From Candidatus Heimdallarchaeota archaeon (GTDB taxonomy: Archaea; Asgardarchaeota; Heimdallarchaeia; Heimdallarchaeales; Heimdallarchaeaceae), in assembly GCA_030628305.1 (NCBI GenBank), contig DAOVRE010000150.1:1-5105 (forward strand): a DNA stretch of 5,105 nt, in the 5' to 3' direction. This document shows, piece after piece, positions 1 to 5,105 of this stretch; position 1 is the stretch's first letter, and every line of letters begins with the position of its first letter. The translations under genes and the position numbers were made by a program. The notes below the pieces were generated by a model, which had not been told where the DNA came from, ran no database searches, and worked only from the letters and a program-made list of their open reading frames with translations.

Positions 1-3000
1 CAGTTGCAACTCCGTCTCCATCTGTAGTTGCAGTAAGAATCTTCTTTGAACTATCAGGAAGAGTTAACTCAACTGTTACTGAAACACCTACTACAGGACT
101 TCCAACATCATCTCTTACAGAAACTGTTACAATTATTGTGTATTTAAGATTGTTAGGTGGTCCAGATTGAAGATGTGTGATAGTGATTGAGTGAACATGA
201 ATCTCTGGAGTTGAACCATCAGCCAGGGTTGTTTCACTCACTTCATCTGATTTTGATCCCTCATTGTTTGAGGTGTCTACTGCCGAAATCTTATATGTGT
301 AGGATGTGCTTGGAGATAGACCAACGTCACTATAACTATTAGTTGTTACTGTGTCAATCAATAATCCATCTCTATATACATTATAATGATCTAAATCACT
401 TTCAGCATTACTAGTCCAGCTCAGATCTATTTGTGATTCACTTATGACAGTAGCAGATAAACCAACTACTTGATCGGGGGGTGTCGTATCACCTGAATCA
501 TAGTTGGCTGCACCAGGAGTTGGAACAGTAAAGGTAATCCAAGTTGAAGCACCATCGGTCTCTCGTCCTATAGAAATATCATTTGTGCTGCTTGTATAGG
601 TATGGGAGTCAATAATGGTTGAACCATCGGTAGCTAGGAGATGGACATCATCACCATCATTATTGAGAGCCAATCCAGTCGTAGTTTGGTAAAACACCAG
701 GTACCCACCAGCTGTGATTATTGTCCCACCAGATATTGTATAAGGAGATGTTCCTGCACCAATAAGATCATCTAAAACACATCCTGAAAGGTCAACATCT
801 TCAAGGGATGGATTATACAATTCAATCCACTCTGTTGAGTAAAGGACATAAGGATCAGGCAGATATTCGTTGATGAGTATAGTAAACACATCGCCACCAG
901 AAGAACCACCTGTATTAGCAGCTCCAGGTGTTGGAGTTGCAAAAGTAATCCAAGTTGAAGCACCATCAGTCTCCCTGCCTATGGAAATATCGTCTGAACT
1001 GCTGGTATAAGTATGGGAATCGATGACAGTAGAACCATCTGTATCAATGAGGTTAACATCATCACCAGCATTGTTCAAGTAGAGACCAGTAGTTGATTGG
1101 TACAAAACAAGGTAACCATTTGCCGAAATTATGGTTCCTCCAGGAAGAGTATAGGCTGAAGTTCCGCCACCTATTAAATCATCTATTTTGCATCCAGATA
1201 AATCAATATCCTCACCTACTGGATTATACAATTCAATCCATTCTTCGGCGAAGAGACTAAACGGATCTGGGAGATATTCATTGATGACTACCATAGAAGG
1301 AATAGCTACAACACCATCATTATCAACTATTACAGAAATCTGATGAATGCCAACATTCGATGATGGATCTGTTGCTTCTGCTCTTACAGTATGGATACCT
1401 TCTGAATAAGCAGTTGTATCCCAGACATAGGAAGAACCTGTTGACACTTCAATTCCATCTATGAGTATTTTTTGTGATACCACACTATCATCATCAGTGG
1501 CATCTACTGTGATAGTAATTGAATCGCTAACAATAGAATCATCGACAGGGTTGGTTATTGTAACTGAGGGGGGAATGAAATCTCCACCACTACCACTTAA
1601 ATCAATAATAGCATCAACAGAAAGATGATCCGAACCTGTCAATGCATGTGCAGTATCACCAGTTGTAGAACTTAAGATATAAGAAGCGAGTTGTTGATTT
1701 ACATAGATATAGTCTATTCTCGAATCATAATCGGGAGATGTGATTCCTAAATCAGTTGGATGTAAAGTTCGGAATACATCTGTAAAACTATGAATTGCTG
1801 ATTGATATTGACTGAAATCTCCACTGGTTTCAGGATTAATATAAGGTGGAACCAGCATAGAGCAAGGACCATAACCCAAACCAGTTTGAAGTGTATTGAG
1901 TGTGTAATCTTCAGGAGAGAATGAATTAAGGTCACCCATATACATTATAGGCACAGAACCAAGATTATCCATATAATTTATAATTCCTTCTTGTTCCCAT
2001 TCACGCCTTTCTTCGTTCTCTATTCCAGTCATAGCTTTAAGATGAGAACCAATCATATGGATGGGAATCCCATAAACATCGACTATAGCGTGCAAGAAAT
2101 CATGAGTAACATCATAATTTGAACTATCATCAAGAGGAACGGTCAGAAGTTGATTAGTTTCCAAAATTGGAAAACGACTTAGAATTGCGGCACCACTTGT
2201 ACTGTAACTAATATCCTGTAAGGTATAACCAACATACGGATCCTCGCTAGTGAAATAAGCATTAAATTCTGCAACATATTGGTCAAGTTTTGCATCTGAA
2301 TTATCGTCCCAATACCCTGTTTCAATAAAAATGATGATATCCGCATTCTCTTCATAAACTACATTTTTCCAATCTGGATGTGTAGCAGATTCACCACTTT
2401 CCTTGATGTTGTAAGCCATCACCTTGAAAGGAGAACCAGCGATGGAATTGTTTACATTAACAGATATAATGTCTGAGCCTAGATTTGAGGATGGATCGGT
2501 CGCTTCAGCTCTAATAGTATGTAATATATCTTGTTCTAGAGTTGTATCCCAAGAATAAGAAGAACCACTAGATACTAGAACATCATCTACAAAGATAGAT
2601 TGCGTAGCTATTCCACTTTCATCAGTAGCAGAAACAGAGATAGTTATTGTTCCAGACACTGTGGTACCGTCGATAGGAGATGTAATTGTAACAACAGGAG
2701 GGGTTGTATCGCTACCGCCATTGGATACAGTAACAGTAATAGAATCTGTACCAACTACTGTTTTATCGTAGGCATAAGCTTCGATAGAATGAGAACCATC
2801 AGAATAAGCTGTCGAATCCCAGGAATACGTATAAGAGTAAGTTACGACAGTAATACCATCGATTCTAATGCCATATTCCCTAATAGCATTTTGTAGATCA
2901 TATGCCTCAAAGCTAATTGAAACTGCACCAAACACAGTTGCACCAGCGGTAGGAGAGAGAATGGTTACAACGGGAGGGATGTTATCAGGTTTAACAGCAT

Positions 3001-3088
3001 TAATAGGCACAACTTGGTTTGCAAGAATCACTATTACAAAAAATGTAAAAATGACTCGGAGAGATTTTCTATTGAATTTCTTTTCCAA
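1..3088 (-). CDS. Secreted multidomain EEP-family nuclease/phosphodiesterase with Ig-like, lamin-tail and FN3 domains (3' end outside window)
   Basis: An open frame of 1029 codons plus one base with no stop, leaving the window at position 1. Domains: residues 1-31 signal peptide (basic KKFNRKSLR, hydrophobic VIFTFFVIVILA, likely cleavage after INA); Ig-like modules at about 38-129 and 130-220; EEP domain at about 221-500; Ig-like module at about 506-597; lamin-tail domains (LTD) at about 599-733 and 736-862; FN3 at about 870-958 (PPDQVVGL, IDLSW, YNVYRDG, YTYKISAVD); a further Ig-like module from 960. The EEP active site looks complete: N227 (AYNI), E256 (IFIE), H349 (GSHLKA), D386 and N388 (GDLNSF), D459 (SRIDYIYV), D487-H488 (GSDHLS). 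The family hydrolyses phosphodiesters with divalent metal; DNase, RNase or phospholipase activity cannot be told apart here. Signal peptide and adhesive modules imply export to the cell surface or medium. EEP-plus-LTD architectures are known in bacterial extracellular nucleases. The missing C-terminus may carry an anchor. Confidence 0.9.
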   Translation of the reverse strand, partial: MEKKFNRKSLRVIFTFFVIVILANQVVPINAVKPDNIPPVVTILSPTAGATVFGAVSISFEAYDLQNAIREYGIRIDGITVVTYSYTYSWDSTAYSDGSHSIEAYAYDKTVVGTDSITVTVSNGGSDTTPPVVTITSPIDGTTVSGTITISVSATDESGIATQSIFVDDVLVSSGSSYSWDTTLEQDILHTIRAEATDPSSNLGSDIISVNVNNSIAGSPFKVMAYNIKESGESATHPDWKNVVYEENADIIIFIETGYWDDNSDAKLDQYVAEFNAYFTSEDPYVGYTLQDISYSTSGAAILSRFPILETNQLLTVPLDDSSNYDVTHDFLHAIVDVYGIPIHMIGSHLKAMTGIENEERREWEQEGIINYMDNLGSVPIMYMGDLNSFSPEDYTLNTLQTGLGYGPCSMLVPPYINPETSGDFSQYQSAIHSFTDVFRTLHPTDLGITSPDYDSRIDYIYVNQQLASYILSSTTGDTAHALTGSDHLSVDAIIDLSGSGGDFIPPSVTITNPVDDSIVSDSITITVDATDDDSVVSQKILIDGIEVSTGSSYVWDTTAYSEGIHTVRAEATDPSSNVGIHQISVIVDNDGVVAIPSMVVINEYLPDPFSLFAEEWIELYNPVGEDIDLSGCKIDDLIGGGTSAYTLPGGTIISANGYLVLYQSTTGLYLNNAGDDVNLIDTDGSTVIDSHTYTSSSDDISIGRETDGASTWITFATPTPGAANTGGSSGGDVFTILINEYLPDPYVLYSTEWIELYNPSLEDVDLSGCVLDDLIGAGTSPYTISGGTIITAGGYLVFYQTTTGLALNNDGDDVHLLATDGSTIIDSHTYTSSTNDISIGRETDGASTWITFTVPTPGAANYDSGDTTPPDQVVGLSATVISESQIDLSWTSNAESDLDHYNVYRDGLLIDTVTTNSYSDVGLSPSTSYTYKISAVDTSNNEGSKSDEVSETTLADGSTPEIHVHSITITHLQSGPPNNLKYTIIVTVSVRDDVGSPVVGVSVTVELTLPDSSKKILTATTDGDGVAT
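473..1294 (-). repeat. Tandem duplication of the lamin-tail domain, 411-bp period
   Basis: Two direct copies (about 884-1294 and 473-883) of exactly 411 bp (137 codons) with no net length change. Each copy encodes INEYLPDP, EWIELYNP, DLSGC, GYLV-YQ-TTGL, a GDDV stretch and ISIGRETDGASTWITF before a PTPGAAN linker. Identity is highest toward the C-terminal end of each unit; 534-556 and 945-967 match exactly for 23 bases. This is the beta-sandwich LTD (lamin tail) family, which in prokaryotes is usually found on secreted nucleases and surface proteins and is thought to mediate binding. Confidence 0.85.
2429..2977 (-). repeat. Tandem Ig-like modules 1 and 2 (related copy at 1298-1573)
   Basis: Two successive modules of about 91-92 residues, each opening with PPVVTI and SP or a similar turn and containing SYSWD and a SDG/LEQ-H-(S/T)I-(R/E)AEA strand near the end. 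A third copy (residues 506-597) follows the EEP domain. Copies 2 and 3 are closest: both carry SSYSWDTT or SSYVWDTT and an AEATDPSSN-(L/V)-G ending. They resemble bacterial Ig-like spacer modules of surface proteins; their likely role is to hold the catalytic domain off the cell surface or bind a polymer. Confidence 0.7.
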
Positions 3089-3099
3089 TTTTTTTCACC
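3089..3099 (-). promoter_or_regulatory. GGTGA ribosome binding site deciding a TTG start
   Basis: Reading the minus strand, GGTGA (3099-3095) is followed by six A and then TTG at 3088. GGTGA complements the archaeal 16S rRNA 3' end and six bases is a good spacing. The TGA inside this motif is an in-frame stop immediately upstream, so no earlier start is possible in the frame. The nearby ATG at 3102-3100 opens a different frame that ends after ten codons. TTG is therefore the best start unless the run of seven A is a sequencing error: with six A, the ATG would join the frame and give MVKKLEKK. Confidence 0.7.
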
Positions 3100-3160
3100 A
3101 TTAATTTAGAATGATATGGAAATTAAAGTAAATAATAACCAACAAACAAAAGCAGCATGT

Positions 3161-3177
3161 AATATTTAAAAGTTTCA
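3161..3177 (-). promoter_or_regulatory. Candidate archaeal TATA box and BRE for the secreted protein gene
   Basis: On the minus strand a purine-rich GAAAC (BRE-like) is followed by TTTTAAATATT (TATA-like). Transcription would begin about 25 bases downstream, near 3135-3140, giving a leader of roughly 50 bases before the TTG start. The surrounding region is AT-rich throughout, so other TATA-like placements are possible. Confidence 0.45.
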
Positions 3178-3236
3178 GCTAAATAAAACGAGAAATGTAC
3201 TAAAATACTCATATTAATCCTAAGAGGCCCTATAGT

Positions 3237-3252
3237 AAAAAGAAGTATAAAA
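3237..3252 (-). terminator. Oligo-T terminator after tRNA-Trp
   Basis: Directly after the encoded CCA the minus strand reads TTTT, then after a short gap TTTTT (3241-3237). Archaeal RNA polymerase stops at such T-runs without a strong hairpin. Confidence 0.55.
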
Positions 3253-3291
3253 TGGTGGGGACTGGGTGATTTGAACACCCGACCAATTGGT

Positions 3292-3318
3292 TTTGCCGAC
3301 ATTGTTAAACAATGTTCT
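3292..3318 (-). other. tRNA-Trp intron 3 (canonical 37/38 position), 27 nt
   Basis: The intron begins after CTCCAG and ends before A38-CCAAT. It folds as a short hairpin, ACATTG with CAATGT (loop TTTAA). The outer helix is the anticodon stem, but only C34 and C35 clearly pair with the intron GG in the central helix, so the BHB is relaxed rather than perfect. It is far too short to hold the box C/D methylation guide found in the tRNA-Trp intron of many euryarchaea. The boundary may be shifted by one base because A flanks both ends. Confidence 0.8.
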
Positions 3319-3332
3319 CTGGAGCCAACCAC

Positions 3333-3364
3333 GAAGCAAATTTTTACTACGCAAGTAAAAATTA
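3333..3364 (-). other. tRNA-Trp intron 2 (D-stem, between nucleotides 23 and 24), 32 nt
   Basis: A perfect 9-bp hairpin, AATTTTTAC with GTAAAAATT (loop TTGCGTA), forms the intron core. Exon GGTA pairs with intron TGCT (two G-U pairs) as the central helix, with bulges GAT and TCG. Cutting after the second base of each bulge joins GGTAGA to GTGGTTGG, which completes D-stem strand GAGT, G26 and the anticodon stem. The outer exon helix is poor, so the motif is partly relaxed. Confidence 0.8.
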
Positions 3365-3373
3365 TCTACCGGA

Positions 3374-3405
3374 TTACTCCACGGCTTACGCGCAGCAAAC
3401 CGTGA
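3374..3405 (-). other. tRNA-Trp intron 1 (D-loop, between nucleotides 15 and 16), 32 nt
   Basis: The intron core is a 10-bp hairpin, CACGGTTTGC with GTAAGCCGTG (wobbles included), closed by loop TGCGC. Below it the exon D-stem strand GCTC pairs with intron GAGT (3376-3379) as the 4-bp central helix, flanked by 3-nt bulges AGT and AAT. This is a textbook BHB target for archaeal splicing endonuclease. Cutting after the second base of each bulge joins ...CTCAG to TCCGGTAGA and restores a proper D-loop with G18-G19. The outer helix is weak (G9-C, then a mismatch). Confidence 0.85.
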
Positions 3406-3451
3406 CTGAGCCAAGTCCCCGACCGTGCTCGAAACAGTGTTGCTTTTACAG

Positions 3452-3466
3452 TTTTTTAAGGTTTTC
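3452..3466 (-). promoter_or_regulatory. Candidate TATA box and BRE for tRNA-Trp
   Basis: On the minus strand GAAAACC (BRE-like, 3466-3460) is followed by TTAAAAAA (3459-3452), which starts 39 bases upstream of the mature tRNA 5' end. Initiation about 25 bases downstream would leave a short 5' leader for RNase P. It lies downstream of the peptidase terminator-like T-runs, so the tRNA is probably transcribed independently. Confidence 0.5.
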
Positions 3467-3509
3467 TTTAAGCTTTGAAAAATAGGATAGACAAAAATTG
3501 TTCTTATGT

Positions 3510-3544
3510 AAAAGAGGAAAAAAAGGAAAAAAGATTGAGAAAAA
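3510..3544 (-). terminator. Oligo-T terminator after the M3 peptidase gene
   Basis: Starting five bases after the TAA stop, the minus strand has four successive T-runs of 5, 6, 7 and 4 T separated by a few C or other bases. No stable hairpin is seen; serial T-runs are the usual archaeal termination signal. Confidence 0.6.
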
Positions 3545-3549
3545 CAGGA

Positions 3550-5105
3550 TTATTCAATCAATTTTTCCAACTCATCCACAAATCTTTCGTATTGTTTCAT
3601 CCCTAATTTCCAGAAATCAGGTTTTGTGATATCTAATCCCATCATTTCACCGAATTCTTTTGGAGATTTACTCCCACCAGATTTTAGGATCAGTTTTAAT
3701 TTAGGTATGAATGCCTCGCCCTGTTCCTTATACAGTTGGTAGAGAGTATATACAAACATCTGGGCGAAAACATAAGGATAGTTGTAGAATCTAAAGTTTG
3801 GCATGTAATAATGAGGTTTCATGGTCCACTCAAAATCCATCTCCTCAAACCATTCTACTGCATCACCATAGATTTTATCTCGTGCACTTGTCCAAAGTTT
3901 TGAGATTGTTTTTCCATCTAAGAAACAACCATTCTCTACTGTTTCGTACATGCTTTGCTCAAACCACACTCTTGCACTGACTTGAAAAGTTGCCATACCA
4001 GCTCCATCCAACACTCTGCTAAGTATTGCCTTCTTTTCTTCTTTAGTTTCTGCTTCACTTAATAGAAGATCTGTTAGTAGTAGTTCTCCAAATATTGAAG
4101 CTACTTCGGCTATAACCATTGGATATCTTGCATTTATTATCGATTGCTCTCTTGAAACCATATATCCATGCACTGCATGTCCAAGCTCGTGTGCTAGTGT
4201 GTAAACATTGCCGAGTGCTCCGGTAAAAGTTTGAAGTATGTAAGATGTTTTTCCTTTATACCAACTTGCACAAAAAGCTCCGTTTCTCTTTCCCATTCTT
4301 GGACTTGCATCTATGTGATTTCTTTCAAACATGTCTTTTGCTGTTGAATAAAAATCTTCATCAAAATTGCCATATGCCTTTAAGATCAGCTCTTGTGTTC
4401 TTTTCCAGGTATATTCTATATTTGGAACATCAGGAAGAGGTGCAACAAGGTCTTCACAGCTTAATTTAGGCAAGTTCAGCATTTTAGCTTTTAGAGTTAG
4501 ATATCTTCTATATATCACAGAATGTTCATCTATCGCTTTCATTAAATTGTCTATTATTTCTTTATCAACATCATTGGCTATAAGACTCTGATGCATGGGG
4601 GAATCATATTTTCTTCTTTTTGAGGTTTTAACCCAATCACTGCAAATATTGTGCATAGCTGAAGAGAATATTTCCTCATCTTTTCCAAGTACACCATATA
4701 TAGCCTTGTTAGCTGACCTTCTTGTATCTTTATCGGGATGCGCCAACAATCCATTTGCTTCTCCGTAGGACAATTTTTTTGTTTCTCCTTCCACTTCAAC
4801 ATCAAACAGCCTTGTATTCAACCATTTAGATTGAAGTTGTTGCCACCCAATAATGCCATATTGATCTTTTTCAATAATTAGCTGCTCTTCTATTTCTGAC
4901 AACCTATGAGGGTAAGATCGCTTTAGTTTTTCAAGAGAGTGTTTATAGCTCTCTAATTTTGGATCTGAAATAACTTGCTCATTCTCATAAACATATTTGC
5001 CAGTTTCTATTTCAAGAAAAGCTAATTTAGCGCCTATTTTGGCTGAGTATTCCTGTGCTTTGTTAAATAGTGTCTTTATTTCAGGTATTGTCATATTTGC
5101 TGAGA
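3550..5105 (-). CDS. M3 family (oligoendopeptidase F-like) zinc metallopeptidase, N-terminus outside window
   Basis: Cytosolic zinc peptidase that cleaves short peptides; 514 residues are readable from the first in-window ATG at 5094. The zinc site is intact: H302-E303-L-G-H306, with the third ligand E330 in IAEVASIFGE 28 residues after the first His. The upstream strand TSYILQTFTGALGNVYTLAHELGH and the C-terminal region H428-YYMPNFRFYNYPYVFAQ, followed by LKSGGSKSPKEFGEMMGLDITKPDFW, match the M3B (PepF) pattern of substrate-binding His/Tyr residues and a C-terminal helical cap. No signal peptide is seen. The family is usually about 560-600 residues, the frame stays open to the window edge, and no ribosome binding site precedes ATG 5094, so the true start very likely lies upstream of 5105. 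Family assignment is firm; the exact substrate range is not. Confidence 0.92.
   Translation of the reverse strand, partial: SANMTIPEIKTLFNKAQEYSAKIGAKLAFLEIETGKYVYENEQVISDPKLESYKHSLEKLKRSYPHRLSEIEEQLIIEKDQYGIIGWQQLQSKWLNTRLFDVEVEGETKKLSYGEANGLLAHPDKDTRRSANKAIYGVLGKDEEIFSSAMHNICSDWVKTSKRRKYDSPMHQSLIANDVDKEIIDNLMKAIDEHSVIYRRYLTLKAKMLNLPKLSCEDLVAPLPDVPNIEYTWKRTQELILKAYGNFDEDFYSTAKDMFERNHIDASPRMGKRNGAFCASWYKGKTSYILQTFTGALGNVYTLAHELGHAVHGYMVSREQSIINARYPMVIAEVASIFGELLLTDLLLSEAETKEEKKAILSRVLDGAGMATFQVSARVWFEQSMYETVENGCFLDGKTISKLWTSARDKIYGDAVEWFEEMDFEWTMKPHYYMPNFRFYNYPYVFAQMFVYTLYQLYKEQGEAFIPKLKLILKSGGSKSPKEFGEMMGLDITKPDFWKLGMKQYERFVDELEKLIE

Larger units (their letters stand above)
3253..3420 (-). 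tRNA. tRNA-Trp (CCA) with three introns and encoded CCA end
   Basis: Exons are 3406-3420, 3365-3373, 3319-3332 and 3253-3291 (last three bases CCA). Joined, they give a regular cloverleaf: acceptor GGGGACT with AGTCCCC (7 bp); U8 G9; D-stem GCTC with GAGT and loop AGTCCGGTA; G26; anticodon stem GTTGG with CCAAT; loop CTCCAGA, anticodon CCA; variable loop TGGTC; T-stem GGGTG with CACCC and loop TTCAAAT; discriminator A73. Mature length is 74 nt plus CCA. The loop CUCCAGA and A73 agree with archaeal tRNA-Trp. Introns lie between nucleotides 15/16 and 23/24 of the D-arm and at the canonical 37/38. Without intron removal the D-arm cannot form normally, so a simple search could miss or mis-draw the gene. 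Splice sites are inferred from BHB folds and the resulting cloverleaf; intron 1 can slide by one base, and intron 3 also by one. Confidence 0.9.

Noticed and set aside
473..1294. CRISPR-like or intergenic repeat array
   Set aside because: The repeats are in-frame protein domain duplications inside one gene, with a 411-bp period and no short repeat-spacer structure.
772..1935. Minus-strand ORFs of about 62-64 codons at 772-966 and 1747-1935
   Set aside because: They lie in a second frame inside the continuous 1029-codon gene, whose frame carries recognisable domains.
2600..3104. Plus-strand ORFs of 98 and 78 codons opposite the large secreted protein
   Set aside because: Antisense shadows of the repetitive Ser/Thr-rich coding strand, with odd Arg/Cys/Asn-rich composition and no ribosome binding site evidence.
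3366..3411. Reading the D-arm directly as GCTC...GAGT with a very large loop and no D-loop intron
   Set aside because: It leaves the D-loop without G18-G19 in place and strands CCGGTAGA outside the tRNA; the BHB solution restores a regular D-arm.
3123..3414. Two overlapping minus-strand ORFs of 64-69 codons across 3123-3414
   Set aside because: They overlay the tRNA gene and its flanks; the sequence is explained by the cloverleaf and introns, and the peptides have no domain character.
3253..3420. tRNA pseudogene or permuted tRNA
   Set aside because: All stems pair after intron removal, the exons are in normal order, and flanking promoter and T-run signals are present.
1..3420. Integrated element using the tRNA gene as attachment site
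   Set aside because: No duplicated tRNA 3' end, integrase or composition break is visible inside the window.
3798..4805. Small plus- and minus-strand ORFs inside the peptidase region
   Set aside because: Shadows of the M3 peptidase gene, which covers the stretch with family motifs throughout.

Overview
The window reads as a piece of an AT-rich archaeal chromosome with three genes, all on the minus strand, in transcription order: (1) an M3-family oligoendopeptidase whose N-terminus lies beyond the right edge, (2) a tRNA-Trp(CCA) gene that appears to be cut by three short introns, and (3) a very large secreted multidomain protein that runs off the left edge. Archaeal origin is inferred from the bulge-helix-bulge (BHB) folds around the tRNA introns, the GGTGA-type ribosome binding site, TATA/BRE-like promoter elements and oligo-T stretches after genes. 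Introns outside the canonical anticodon position and eukaryote-like secreted domains would fit an Asgard-type or other intron-rich archaeal lineage, but the lineage is a guess.

Layout. Positions 1-3088 hold one uninterrupted minus-strand reading frame (1029 codons plus one base, no stop). It encodes a signal peptide, two Ig-like modules, an endonuclease/exonuclease/phosphatase (EEP) catalytic domain with all expected active-site residues, a third Ig-like module, two tandem lamin-tail domains, a fibronectin type III domain and the start of another Ig-like module. Positions 3089-3252 hold its leader and promoter and the tRNA terminator. Positions 3253-3420 hold tRNA-Trp with encoded CCA. Positions 3421-3549 hold the tRNA promoter and the peptidase terminator. 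Positions 3550-5105 hold the peptidase.

The most notable element is the tRNA. Removing introns of 32, 32 and 27 nt leaves a standard 74-nt cloverleaf plus CCA. Two of the introns sit in the D-arm and enclose a 9-nt exon. The large protein is a plausible cell-surface or secreted nuclease/phosphodiesterase. It and the peptidase may both serve nutrient use (extracellular polymers, peptides), but nothing in the sequence links them functionally and each gene seems to have its own transcription signals.
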